A model generated the notes under the pieces. That model saw only the letters and a program-made list of their open reading frames with translations. It was not told the origin of the DNA and did not search any database. DNA of 64,000 nucleotides, taken from positions 10,818,501 through 10,882,500 of the forward strand of contig NC_058064.1 in NCBI RefSeq assembly GCF_020085105.1. Direction: 5' to 3'. Position 1 is the stretch's first letter. Each line of letters opens with the position of its first letter. Below are positions 1 through 14,804 of the stretch, one piece after another. Position numbers and translations under genes: made by a program. Source of the stretch: Siniperca chuatsi. Taxonomy: Eukaryota > Chordata > Actinopteri > Centrarchiformes > Sinipercidae.

Positions 1-644
1 CTATACAATTCCTTAATGTAGTTGGGTGAAAAGCCTTGTACTCCCCATTTGCCTTAAATGACATCTCATGAGTGTCCCTTGCATAGAAGAATATATTTGC
101 TCACTGCAGTATCGGGGCTCTTGGCAACTTATAGCAGTGCACCCTCTCAATTAAGTGTTGAGGGAAAAGAATGCTTGAAACAATTTGCTATGACCTGTAT
201 CTCATCTGTTCTGTTGCCTTCTGATTTCATTTGCAGCATTATTTTGTGGCCTTTTGACATTTGTTGTTCCCTGTAGCTAGCTATGATATGGCTTGCTCTT
301 CCTTATGTTTGTGTCATTATCTCTGCTTTGAACTGCCTTAATAAGTACCTAAGGGTATCTACATTTGAAGGAAAACATGGAAAATACATGCTACTACAGG
401 ATATTAAAGTTAGAGCTTGACTGATAAATTGGCCAAGCCTATATGCGTTTTATGTTTTAAACCAACCAATTGCATTTTCAAGTAGAAAAGGTCTTCATGT
501 TTTTTTCCCAGCACACTTATTTCCCCATCATACCCAGAAATGTTGGGGAGAGCACTACCTGCTGTAATATAAACAAAAGATAAAGAGTTCACTAGATCTT
601 ACTTTGTCTTATGTGCTTCTGTTTTGTCTCTTGTGTTTTTTTAG
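1..644 (+). other. cpsf6: cpsf6 intron (3' part)
   Basis: AT-rich sequence before the acceptor of the proline-rich cpsf6 exon. A T-rich tract ends in TTTTTTTAG at 636-644. I see no coding exon, RNA gene or recognisable repeat here; the short open frames at 58-276 and 410-592 resemble nothing I know. Confidence 0.75.
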
Positions 645-2282
645 GTGGGATGCAGGGACCCCCACGTCCCCCTCCCGGTCCACCTGGTCCCCCTGGCCCT
701 CCAGGACCTCCACCTCCTGGCCAGGGCCTCCCCCCTCCCCTCCCTGGTCCTCCAAATCGTGGTGACAGGCCTCCTCCCCCTGTTCTCTTCCCTGGTCAGT
801 TTGGCCAGCCTCCAATGGGACCCTTGCCCCCAGGCCCCCCTCCTCCAGGTTACGGCCCTCCCCCTGGTCCCCCACCCCCTCAACAGGGCCCACCACCCCC
901 GGGACCCTTCCCTCCTCGTCCCCCAGGCCCCATTGGGCCCCCTATGGCTTTGGCTCCACCTCCACACATGCCAGGTCCACCACCAGGTGGACCACCACCA
1001 GCACCCCATGTCAACCCTGCCTTCTTCCCCCCACCTGGCAATAACAACATGCCCCCCAACGACAGCCGAGGCCCCCCTGGACCAAACGACCCATACGGAC
1101 GGCCACCACCATATGAAAGAGGGGACTACGGTCCTGGAGGCCGGTAAGAAAGGGTGGTGGATGTGGAACAAATAATTGGTACAGAAATTTATATAAAGTT
1201 CTCTAACAATATGTTCTCAATACATTGGCACAAAGTATCACTCTTTTTATTAAGTTCAAGAAATGCTGATTTACATTTTAAAGATTTTTTTTTTGTTAAA
1301 GTTAGTTTGCATTAGTTGCGTAGATAACAGTAAATACATGCTGTAACTCTTGTGTGTTTGTGTCTATTTGTAGGGAGATGGAGGCGTCACGGACCCCTCT
1401 GAGCGAAGCAGAGTTTGAGGAGATCATGAACAGGAACAGAGCCATCTCCTCCAGCGCCATATCTAGAGCGGTGTCTGACGCCAGTGCAGGTAAAACACAT
1501 AGTAATATAGGATACATATTATGCAAGCACGTACTTACTGCTCAGATTTTACACCAACAAGCCAAAAACTGGGAGCCAATTAAAGCTTAATGCAACCTTG
1601 TGTTCTCTTTAGCTGACTACGGCAGTGCTATAGAGACCTTGGTGACAGCCATCAGTCTGATTAAGCAGTCCAAAGTGTCAGCAGATGACCGCTGTAAGGT
1701 CCTCATCAGTTCCCTGCAGGACTGTCTCCACGGCATTGAGTCAAAAAGCTATGGTTCCGCCTCCAGGTAAGATTTTAATTTAGTGCAGTAGCCTTTAAAT
1801 GTTACACTGAAGCTGTTTACAAGCTTTACTAAAAAGACATGTACAACAACTTGTCAGATAAAATATCTTGGGTATATTTTGGATCTAGCACAAAGGAAAA
1901 GAGATAAGCCAGCCAGATTTGAAGATGCATGGACTATTGCCTACTTTTTAAAATGTTTTCTAGCCTATATTTGCTGTAATTATGACTGTATCTAAATGAT
2001 TTCTTCCAAATGGGAATTGGCCCTAGAATATTTGGTATTCAAAACTTTGAAACCCTAGTACACAGTCCAATGATTCTTCTCTATGTCTCTGCCAGGCGAG
2101 AGCGTTCCAGGGAACGAGACCACAGCCGCTCCAGAGAAAAGAGCCGGCGCCACAAGTCCCGCAGTCGCGACCGGCATGAGGACTATTACCGAGAACGCAG
2201 CCGGGAGCGGGACCGTCATCGTGAGAGGGACAGGGACCGAGACCGGGAGAGAGAGAGGGAGAGGGAGTACCGACACCGCTAG
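645..2282 (+). CDS. cpsf6: cleavage and polyadenylation specificity factor subunit 6, C-terminal 317 residues (partial, 5' end outside window)
   Basis: CPSF6 (CFIm68) is the large subunit of cleavage factor Im. With NUDT21 it binds UGUA elements and steers poly(A)-site choice in the nucleus. Coding exons are 645-1143, 1374-1489, 1613-1766 and 2096-2282 (stop TAG 2280-2282); all junctions are GT-AG and the phase is continuous. The first exon is almost pure proline/glycine and includes the FG segment [13 protein letters not shown]. The next two encode a segment nearly identical to human CPSF6 ([20 protein letters not shown], then [14 protein letters not shown]). The last encodes the RS/RE/RD-rich tail ending EYRHR, the region known to bind the import receptor TNPO3. 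The N-terminal RRM lies upstream of the window. The human protein is about 551 aa, so a bit over half is present. CPSF7 is the only close alternative and fits less well. Confidence 0.96.
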
Positions 2283-5200
2283 ACGAGAAGGGAGGTGGGT
2301 ACAACTTTTCCTGTGTTATTCTCTTCTGTCATAAACTGTCTTCTGTCTTCCTCATCACTACATTTGTCTTAGACCTGGACTGAGCCAGTCTAGCTCAGGC
2401 TCAAACAACCTAAACTACATGGCAGAAGAAGGAAAAACACCAGTGTTGAGTTTTAATGTCTGCTTTGGTTGCTCACCTCCTCTCTTCGTTATTGGATTCA
2501 GTTAGCTAACAACCCAAATTTGCTGTTAAGATTTCCTGTGCCCATAACGTATTCTGTCAAAATTTAATCTACTGAGGGTGTGGTGTATTATCACCCACAA
2601 TAACAAAGTCTTTGTCCTCATGAGTACAGTCTTGTGTAGGCCATCTTTTGAACATTTAAAAAAACCTGATTAAAAACGGGTTAAAGCTTTAAAAGATATG
2701 AAGAATTTACAGTATAGAATGACATAAGTGTTAATTTACGTGTCCCTCTATGAATATTTGAGGGAGGGGACAAGGAGAGACAAGGTAAGCAAGGAAAATA
2801 CTTTTAAAACTCAATCCTTTTGGTTTCAGGTAGGCGTAAGGTAAGTCCACTTTCCTTAAAATTTCATAATTAATGAACATAGTTGTGTTGTGTATTTGGT
2901 CCTCCTGTGTAATACACACTTAATGTATTCACTATGCTGCTTTGCACAGAGGGGTTTGTAAGAGTTGTATCTATGATGTGGTTCTCCACAAATCAGAAAA
3001 TACACTGATAGTAACTGGAAATTGAATTTGTGGATGCATTGTTACTTTTTGGTCTACATGCCTCTGAGGCTGGTAATTAGCAAAATGTGTCAGCCACTTT
3101 TTGTATTCTGCCAAATTCAAAATAAGAAATTGAATACTCTTACAGATAGCATGAACCTATGCATGGCAAGAAAGCAGTACTAACCTGCTGCTTGTACATG
3201 TTTGGTTGTGGTGGGTAAGATTTTGTACTAGTTCTTCTGCCTTTTTTGGCAGTTTAGACTCTGTATTACACATTTGCTAAACTTTGGCTCATAAAAAATG
3301 GAAATGATCAAAATTGTGGTTTTACCAGCAGCTATGGCCAGTGGACCAAAAAAAGTTCAGTTTTTTATGGCTTGAATATCAACATTCAGTACTTAATTGC
3401 ATATGTGAGTTTAAGCTAATTGAAGTGTATTGTGACTGCTGAGTTGGTTTGTCAGTGTGCTTGTAATAATAGTTCCTTGACTGATTGGCTGGTTTCAGAT
3501 GTCAAAGTATTCCCCAATCATTTTTTACAGTACTTCGTACAGATTTGACATTTTGTGTGGTCTGTTTGTTCAGATTGGATTGTATTTTAGGGGGGGGGAT
3601 TACAATGTTTAGCTTGTTGATAGTAGACCAATCTACACTCTGTAAATGGTCCATTCATAGTAATGTTGTATACATATTACCATTTCAATTTAAAAGTTGA
3701 ATATATGTCATTGTCATGTTATAATTACGAGAAGGTGAAAATTTATTTATCAAAGTGTCTATCTGATGACTTTTGGACACAGAAAATTTTGAGAATGTGA
3801 TTGTGTCATATTTGCTTGTCGGTAATATTGCCTGACATTTTGCTTTTGTTAAACTCAATGTTTTGCAGCCTAGTGCTTCTCACTTTTGAACCAAAGTACC
3901 TCAGTTTAAGATGTTGAGGTGAAGTGAAAAAATATTCATATCTTTTTGATATCATGTTCCGTCAACATAGATGTTAGTGTGATGTCCAGATGTTAATGCC
4001 CTTAGTACACATAATGTCATATAGATCATTTTTTCAGGCAAAGGTAAAAGAAAAAACAAAATTTGATATTCTGCTCTGATTGATCAGTAGCTTTGAATTG
4101 AAATTATTTGTAATTTATTGATCATCAGAATTGGTTAACATTAAGGATCAGTGCATACATAATTGCAGTATCTTACAAGTATATTATTGACAAGAGTAAA
4201 TTACATGTAAACATGGAATAAGTGAAATCGAAAGCTAGGATCAGAAAATAAATGTTTTTGTATCCCAGGTTTTTGTGCCTGTCACCAGGCCATCATTACA
4301 TTTTTTTAGCTGAGTTGCCTGATTCAGTTAAACTGAAGGAAATCATAATTTTATCTCTGAGAACTTTGAAATAATATTGATGGTATACAGTAAATGGAAA
4401 CTCTTAACAATTTAATTCAATGCAGCAAATCCATGATTATATGCCAATTGTTATTTGACATTGATACATAGAAGACATTTACATTTTAATATTTGGTTTT
4501 TATGTGACTTGTATGTACATTGAAATGATTTCCATTTAGGCTGCAGTATTTTGAATTGATGAATCATCATAGGTTGGCATGAGATCATGCAAGTATTTTC
4601 AGTATTTCGGCTCATAGTATTGCTGGCTTTTTGGAAGTCATGTTAGGGATGAGTTGTAGATGAATGTCTCAAACTACTTGACATCCGCTTGTATACAACT
4701 AATATCGATACCACATTGTCAGTAGTGCGTTGCTCTCAAATTGTTTGAGGTAAATAATTTATAGGCTAATTTTCTGAGACTCGCTGGTGTTTTTCATTGA
4801 TTCTCGGTGTTAGGCTTTCGCAAATAATTTTGTAATCTTTGTGGGAAGATGCTTTCTTCCATTGCGTCACTTGCGTGTTGAACAGCATGATAATTTTTGT
4901 AAAGTTTTGGCACTGTAGTTGAAATATCTGGTTTGAACAATTGTGTCATTTTGATGTCCTTTTGATGTCCAAAGCACTAAGATGTCTGTGGTGTTGTGTA
5001 TAAACCATTCCTTATCGAGCAGAGTCTTGTAGGTTACATGGACCCTTTAATATCTCTGTACAGTCGCGCATCACCCCAAATAATATTTCTCATAATTTTA
5101 AATGAAACAAACTTCATTCACTCTTGACACCTGTCTTAATTTAGTTGTACTCAAGCAGGAAAAATGCTCTATACATTAGACACATTATTTATATATGCAC

Positions 5201-8200
5201 TTTTTCACAAGTGTCTCTGTTTCTCTCCATACTGAGAAATATTAACTGGGGTGGTTTTGCTCATGGAGTTGCTGAATTCTGAAAGCAGGCAAAACTTTTA
5301 TCTAAAGAATGTAACTTAACTATCTCAATAGTCTGTCATGTGATCTAAATAGGGTAGAGTTGTGCTAATTTTAGCTATCAGCACTAGCTAAGTTTATCTA
5401 ATCTGTTCCACCCAATTGTCCTATACCTACACAACAGTTTTTACTGAAAAGTAACACTTTGTGTCCACTGGGAACCTCTTTACAAAAGATTACTTTTTCT
5501 AATTTAGTTAAAGAGAAAATATATATATATATTTTATCATGTTTCCTTTCATTTACAACATATAATTCAAAGTGGCAAAAGCTAAATGTAAAAAACAAAA
5601 CCAAAAAAAACTAAGTTTTTTTTTTAATTGTTTTATTTTTTACCAACACTGCATTTTGATCGTAGCATTGCAACATCAATGACTGCAGTCTCCTAACACG
5701 TTTTGTTATCTCTGATAGATAAGAGATCCCCAGTGGGCACAAGGCCTAATAACATTTGGTAATATGGAGATGCCAAAAATGCATTCATTAAGTATATTTT
5801 TACCAAAATGTTTCTTGCAGTATAAATGAAATGACTAAAGATCAAAATCTGCCTTTGCATTCAGTCTGATATCTTAGAGCATGGTAATCGGGAGGTGGGG
5901 AAGAGAATTAAGCATATTGCTTTTATTCCTGGTAGTAGTATGGCTGTTTGTTGTGTCCACAGATATGCTTTAACACTGTTTTATCTGTTCATATTGCCAT
6001 GGGGGAATGTACACTGTTTGCCCTAGGCTGAAATGACTTTTCATGCTATCTCTTCAGTCTGTCTGTAGGTGTATGTGTGCTTGGAGTCACAGCCCTGTTG
6101 TCCTTTTCAATACAAGCATGCTATTTGCTCATGTTAAACCAGGGTCAAACAGAGTTTCAAAGACAGGTCAGTAGTAGGCATTCCTGCCCATTTCCCCAGG
6201 GATGAAATAGAATTTATACTTGAAGAGACTTGAATATGTGACTGTGAGAGATGGCTCAGCTAAAGCAACTGTATTGCTTTAATTATGTTTAGTTCTCAAG
6301 TTATTATTGTCAACAAATCAGCTATGTAGTTGTCACAGTGAGTAGAATGGCTGGCAGAAGTGTACATTTTCTACACTTTCTTCACTATTAACTATTTCCT
6401 GAAATACCAGGAGCTTTCTGAAGACATGATGATTAATGACAATGGAAGCAAAGGTGATACCCACAGGCTTGCTCCAACGTCCAAATGTAATCTGTAAAAA
6501 AGGAATTTTTAAATGGTAAGTATCACATTTGTTGAGTATTTCATGGACTGCTTGACCCTGGTTTGACTCTGACCTGTTTCATTTCCATGCTGTATTAGCT
6601 GACACACTGCTACTCATTTTAATGTTTTCTATGAATAATAATATTCTATAATGAACGTACGTTCAACAATGTGGCATATTTTTAAATATTGCAAAAGATT
6701 TGTTAGTCTGATATATGGATGTAATTTGACCATTGACAAAAGTTCAGTCATGCCCATTCTCACTTGTACTGGATGTTATAGTCCCTTTAAATAATAGTGT
6801 GACAAAGAGTACCATTGAATTTGACTACTGTGTTGTGTAAAATATGGTTATTGTCGGCTGAACTGTATTCACCTGTAGCTATGCACCATGTAAAACAAAA
6901 CCCTTTCTACGGGGGAAAAAAACTATGGAGTTTCAAAATGCATTTGAATCTTTGAACCATATAAAATCATCTGTACTCATTTGACGTGCCTCTAAGTAAG
7001 GCCTCTTTGGTGCAGATACCAGTTCTAATTCACCCTGTAAACCTAAACCTGGTGTCATCAAGGCTTAATAGATTTGATTTTAAACTAATAGGAATACCTA
7101 CCAAATTTGAAATGACTTTCTGTATCGGAATTGTTGTCATTTCATTTGATGAATTTAACATTTCTGTTAAGAGGTGCTTTAAATTGTGTAGAAATGTAAT
7201 CAGGTCAGTGGACCATTGACAGTCTAATTGACCATTGCTGCTGCCATTTCGGATTATAATGAAGAGGTTGCCTTTCCAGTTTCCTGTACCTTGCATGCTG
7301 GACTTTGTCTTTCTAAATTATAAGTACAAAATATTGCAGTTTATTCACTCCCTGGTAGTATGCTTACTAGACCATAAAGGGGTATACTAAATTACATTGG
7401 CATGATGCGTGCCTTTCTCTTCGTAGTTTTGTGTTTTTATCTTCGGCTCTTTTTGTCCTTTCTGTGTCTTTTACTCCTGTGTTAATTTCCTGAAAAATTG
7501 GTTGTGTCGCAACCAATCATGCACTGTTTTTATGGTATGTCACAGTGGTTTTCAGTGTTTTTAGCTCTGTAACTTATGCCTACCAGTTGGTTTTAAGGAA
7601 AAATATGTTCTTGAAATAGCTGAATGACATAGGGTTTTGCAATGCTGCATGAAGTGGCTAATGCAGGGAAAAAAATTACTTGTTAGTTCATGTTTAGTCA
7701 AGGTATTAAAATAAAACTACCAATGACCCATGTCTTCAGCAATAAAAAGCTGAATTTTTTAAGCTTACTTTTAAAAGACCTCAGAAAGCTGGTGGTGGGA
7801 TGTCTTTTTAGAAAACCAGTTGATTGGAAAATTGCAATCTAATAATTGTCACCCCTTGCATAATTGATAAGTTGATTTCCGGTGAGATTTGTTATGATTT
7901 TGTCTTTGCTCTGTTGGCTAATGTTAACAGCACAGTACAACATGTAATGTTTTCATTCCACAAATATATTTGACCAATTTACCAAGAAATTTCATAATTT
8001 TTGCATCACAAAAGACAGAAGATGCTATGTAGTGCAGAACTGATCCTGTTAAGACAGGTGCACTTTATGACTTCAGGCTCAGTTAAGATATCCACAATTA
8101 GAGGATGAGTCTTGTTCAACCCAGCATAGCTTTGCCCTTTAGATCAGCATTTTCCCCCATGTCCATCCCTGAATTTGGAATTCAGTGTGCACTGTAGACC

Positions 8201-8816
8201 ATTCTGTTACAAAAATGTCCAACTTCACTGTCCTGAGTCTTTAAATATACATTTTATATATGGATGTCAATTCTTGTCTGTCAAAAGAGTTACATGTAAT
8301 GTGCAAGCATTCATATATGAATTTACTTAAAATGCATATAAACAATTTCAAATCCATGTTTCAACAACAGCGATAAATCTAATAGGCATAGACTCGACTG
8401 AATATGGTTATATTTTCTGGTGTGTGTACGAACTGGTAGATTTAAAATTTGCTTCTTGGATATTTCCTGTTCAAGTTTGCATGACATGTTTCTCTGTGTC
8501 TGTGCTAGGGTTGGGGTCAATGCACAGTCACCTGAGCATTAAGAGAAACAGAAGTTCATGTCCTAACAGGGAATTCTGCCATGCATATGCCTCGTTTTCA
8601 GAGACTTCTCTGACCACACGCCCCTTGTCAAAATAAAATGTTCAGTAAGTGGACTTGGGCGAACTCTGACCTTGTGACTCAAAGTGATGGTGAATTGAAC
8701 CCAGACCTGGTGTGCACTATGTATGTGTAGTCTAGAGGTAAAATGGTGAGGGGGGAAGTGTTCACTGTTGGGCTGGCTCGAAACCAAACTCCACCCTTCG
8801 TTTTGACACCTTTCAG
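2283..8816 (+). other. cpsf6: cpsf6 long downstream region: last intron and/or long 3' UTR
   Basis: About 6.5 kb, AT-rich, with no coding exon and, unusually for this window, no microsatellite or interspersed repeat that I recognise. A candidate donor (GGGAG|GTGGGT, intron from 2295) lies 12 nt after the stop codon, and a candidate acceptor (CCTTTCAG) ends at 8816. The stretch may therefore be a spliced last intron, a retained intron, or part of a long 3' UTR. Without transcript data I cannot choose. Confidence 0.5.
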
Positions 8817-9415
8817 CTAACGAGGATCAAGGATGAATGGAAGGAAAAGGAGGAGGAATTTCAGTGCGCCACCACCTCCCCACCCTGCATGACCGGACAG
8901 GACTACAACCGCCACCTCTTCCTCCATCTCTCCTCTCCGTCTCCACCCATCCTTCTCTCTGTCTGTTCATCTTGTCTGCCTGACTAAGAGCAGTGGATGG
9001 AAGACCCTGACCTGTGTAAGGCTTTGTTATCCAAACATCTTCTATACTCATGGTAACTAAAGATGAAAGAAAAGAAACTTTCCAAACAGCTCTTTTATTT
9101 TTATGATGTTTTATTTGACATGACGACTACGTGTGATGCTTTTTTTTTTTTTTGCAAAGAAACAATAAAAATGGCCCACACAATCCCCCAACTAGAAGAC
9201 ACAAACATTGCATCCTATTTTTTATTTTTCCTTGGCTCGCTGTACTGTGTACATTCAGTTTAGAGATCAGTTTTTATAGGGTACATATTTGATGTTTTCT
9301 CTCCTCCCCTCCCTCATTCTCATTTATTCTTTTCATGGTTAGTATGTTTGTAAATGTCTCTCTGCTTTTGATTAAAAACTAGATGGTGTTGTAATAAAAA
9401 ATGTTTACTGAGGTA
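8817..9415 (+). other. cpsf6: probable terminal noncoding exon of cpsf6
   Basis: After the acceptor CACCTTTCAG the sequence becomes purine-rich and non-repetitive (CTAACGAGGATCAAGG onward). It ends in a cluster of poly(A) signals: AATAAA at 9164-9169, ATTAAA at 9371-9376 and AATAAA at 9393-9398. The open frames in it (8827-9051 minus, 9063-9263 plus) look fortuitous. Assignment to cpsf6 is inferred from strand and position. Confidence 0.4.
9393..9398 (+). terminator. candidate poly(A) signal of cpsf6
   Basis: AATAAA in the context GTAATAAAAAATG, about 20 nt before a T/G-rich stretch. It is the last of three closely spaced signals and the last before the spacer becomes featureless. Other signals could be used. 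Confidence 0.4.
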
Positions 9416-9419
9416 CTCA

Positions 9420-9761
9420 ATGCATTTGGTGAATTCCTCTACATGTTTGGCTCATTTATATTAAATGTATATTTTGGACTTCAAACTGTTTTTCATATTG
9501 AATTTGTCTATATTTAGATTATATTTTTTAGCTGTATTAGCAGGTGGCTTTATGTTTTAGAGAATAGATCCTTGTCATTTAGTCCCTTGCTTTGTTTTGT
9601 TCTTCAAATGGATAAAACTTTTTTGCAAGGTAAGACAAATTAGATGAATGTACATTTTTGCAATGTGCATTGATGGGTGGATGGGAAGCTATGTAGACCT
9701 TGAACAAGTTGAAGGTCAACATGTACCTGCAGCTCTTTGGACAATTTTGGGCAGCGTGGAC

Positions 9762-9812
<51 letters not shown>

Positions 9813-12655
9813 CCATAAAGTGCGTAATACTGTTCGCAAAGTGGTTTCTGTTGTAAGTGCACTGAATAGCCATTACCAATAACTTTTCCAATCCAATTTT
9901 TCTTCAGTCTTTGTTTTGTTAATGTGAAATATATTCATTCTTACACTTAGTAATACAGGTTAATTCAGCAGCCATTGTAGTTACATCTAACACGGAGTTG
10001 GTCAACCTTCAAATATCAATTAATCCCAATTTCTTGAAAATTTGCTATTTAAATTAAGTGATACATTTTTTGCTCCTATGTTCCACACTTAACATGTTTT
10101 TGTATGTACATTTTTAACACTTTACCCTGTCACCATAGCTACACTTTTGAACACATGACCAAATTAATATGCAGTTTAATTATGGAATGTGCACCATAAC
10201 ACTAATGTTGTCATATGCAGTGCAACAGGTTTTTTTCTTTTATTCCACCACCCATCATGTTCATGTCTTGCATTTTTGTTGAATTAGACTGTGATTGTCA
10301 ACACATTGCGATACAGGGCTTGTAATATTTACAAATACGCACTGAGTTACATGTATCTGTTTTACTGTCTATCGATTGAAATGACAAATTATATTAGTCC
10401 TAGATGTCCTAATATTAGACGTTGAACCATAAGGGCAGACGAGTTATTAAATTTCACTACGAAAAAAGAAACCTCAAGGTGCTGCAGCAACAGTATTTCA
10501 TCAGGGGTGTCATATTGCTGATTGTTCCATTTGTACGCCAAAGGAATAGGGATAAAGTGAGATTAAAAACTAACGTTCTTGCATGAATGCAACAAATGAC
10601 AAAATCACTGATAAACACGGATTTTAACTTGTTAGCAAACACAACTCCTGTTTAGATGGTCCACAACACCTCCCTCTATTGTTTTTTATCTAAGAATCCT
10701 CTTTTGTGTTGATTTTTTTGTTTTACTGGAGGTTATTGATTTACTTGTCAAGATGGTTGTGTTTTTGTTTTGTTTTTCAATCCATGTCGGTTCCAATCCA
10801 TGACCATCCCCTGAAATATTTCATCTCCAAAGGTATTTGATGAGTTTAAACTGTGGACCCTAACCTCCATCTAGTCATTGTAATGGCTACAGGAATTGCA
10901 CTGACCTTTGATGAAAAGATGTTAATCAGACTGTAACCGCATCCAAACATTTTTAAAACCCTCACAATGCTCTTGAAATGTCTTCCTGTTCTAAGTTTAA
11001 GAAGTGCTTTATGTTTGTGAATGTTAATCCCTTTGCTCCCATAACCCTGTGAACTCTGTAAAAGAGTAATGAAACAAATTGTAAATTGGGTTTTGGTACA
11101 AAAAACAATGAAAAGGTGGGGCATTTCACACTTAACGGGGAAAATAGTCTTTATGCCAGTTCTCTTGAACAGTTCCTTTTAAAATGTCAATGCAGTATAA
11201 CTCCCCTACACACCAGTGTTTAATACTTTTGGCTGACTGGACCTCTCCTCGGGAAGTGTGTTAGGATCATGCTTGATTGAAGTCTCTCTCCCTCTTCTGT
11301 TGCACCTATAGATGCTTTAAAACTTGATGAATCTTTCATGTGCATTGACTATTGTGACCTAAGTAAACTCCCTAAACAGTTCCACCCAATGTCATCCTGA
11401 GCAGAGGTCTAATCAGCCAGAATAAGAACATCTTTGTTCGGAGCTTTCAGCTTTCGGGTGTCACTTTCTAGTTGTTTTGTGCTGACTTCTCTCCACAGTG
11501 CTGAAGGTAAGTGTTTTCAGGTCTTCATCACAGCAGAAGAAGCAGTCGAGAGGAAGTCTGCTGCATCAAGCCAGAACAACACTTTACCTCACACAAGCAG
11601 TTGAAAAGTATTTTGTGTGTTTTCAGTATTTGACTTACATGGTTTAATGGTAGGATAATTTTCACTATTAATTTTCTAATCTTAAGCTACTTTTTCATCT
11701 TTAACAATATAAAATGTTTAGATATTTAGCTGTGTGTGACTGTAAACTGGGGGAAACATAAGTTAATATATAACTGCTCATTTACAGTTGATATGTTTGT
11801 AAATGTAATTGATCATATCGCTATGCAGACCTGCCAGTGAAAAGCAGGACTTCTCAGGGCTACATGACTTTAAAAAGAGTTTTGCAACAGTTAAAGCAAT
11901 TAACTCAATGTTATTGGTATCTATATTAATGTCACTTGGGTTTATAGATTAATGGGGTCAATTTTAGTTAATCCTGTGCTACTACCAGCAATGTCTTGTA
12001 GTAATTAAACATTTCCTGTCAGGGTTAGGCACGTGGTAGCCAAAATGGTCATCGGTCTCAAAAAATAAAACATTTCTAAATTCAGTTTGGTTTTGTGGCT
12101 TGACTTTGTACATAATATATATAATTAGTCTCTTCATAGTAGACATCAGATGAGAATGGGCAATATCAATTACTTAAAGCCAATCAATGTAAATAAAAAT
12201 ACATTATCCCAAATTGTTAGTTTTGAACTTTTAAGGTGCATAATCAAAAATATAAAATAAGGATGCTGAAATGTATTGAAAATGTACTGTTTTGTATGTA
12301 AAATTACCTTTATGCCAAAAACTAAGTGTAAAAAAAATGATCTAATTAAGAGCCGTTAAATACTATTTCTTTAAATAGCTGTTTCAACTGATCAAACAGC
12401 TAACATAGTTGATGTAAACACCCACCACTTTCAATCAAATTCGACCTGACTAGGTTGCGTAAGCGAATTAAGATATCAGACCCAAGAGTAAAGAAGTGAA
12501 ATTTGTCAAAGTACAGTAATTTGGTCAAATTAATTAGTAATGTTAACAAACTTTCTGAAAGCTAAATTGCGTTTGCAGTGTGTGTGAGTGAGCGAGCAAA
12601 CAAGGAAATTGTATTACAAATGAATATATATTTTTAAAAAGTTGATACATGCAAT
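9420..12655. other. cpsf6-yeats4 intergenic spacer
   Basis: AT-rich spacer between two genes on the same strand. Apart from the CA repeat at 9763-9807 it holds nothing I can name. The open frames at 10457-10642 and 10846-11124 (minus) have no recognisable motif and no splice context. Part of it could be a longer cpsf6 3' UTR. Confidence 0.6.
9763..9807. repeat. (CA)n microsatellite
   Basis: About 22 uninterrupted CA units. They create spurious Thr-His and Val-Cys open frames on both strands. Confidence 0.97.
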
Positions 12656-12659
12656 ATTA

Positions 12660-12917
12660 TACTTGTCTGACGCTATTGCCTTCTTCAGCCGGAACCTTAA
12701 TGTCTTTATGGCGCACTCCTACCATACAACTTAACGCGTTACACTTGTCGCTTCCGGTGCTTGTTTGGCTGGCAGTTTGAAACCAGGTCGCTGGCTGTAT
12801 AAAGCATACTTTCAATGCTCAAATGGCAGGTTTATTAAATATGGATACACGCTGTGGAACAAGACGTGTCGTCTAGAGTGTACTACGGGATCAGCTTCAC
12901 TGTCTTGCCACCGTACT
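12660..12917 (+). promoter_or_regulatory. yeats4: yeats4 promoter and 5' UTR region
   Basis: Relative to the AT-rich spacer the sequence gains CpGs (GGCGCAC, AACGCGTT, GTCGCTTCCGG). GCTTCCGG at 12750-12757 is an inverted ETS-type site (CCGGAAGC), and another CCGGAA lies near 12690. No TATA box is evident. CpG-plus-ETS promoters are usual for housekeeping genes, which suits YEATS4. The start site is not determinable here. Confidence 0.55.

Positions 12918-14804
<1,887 letters not shown>

Noticed and set aside
609-1175. Long open frames in several other frames and on the minus strand over the proline-rich cpsf6 exon
   Set aside because: They are composition shadows of the CCN/GGN-rich coding exon. 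They have no splice continuity and no recognisable peptide, whereas the frame starting at 645 continues into conserved CPSF6 exons.
9579-9891. Open frames with poly-(Val-Cys) or poly-(Thr-His)
   Set aside because: Produced entirely by the CA microsatellite.
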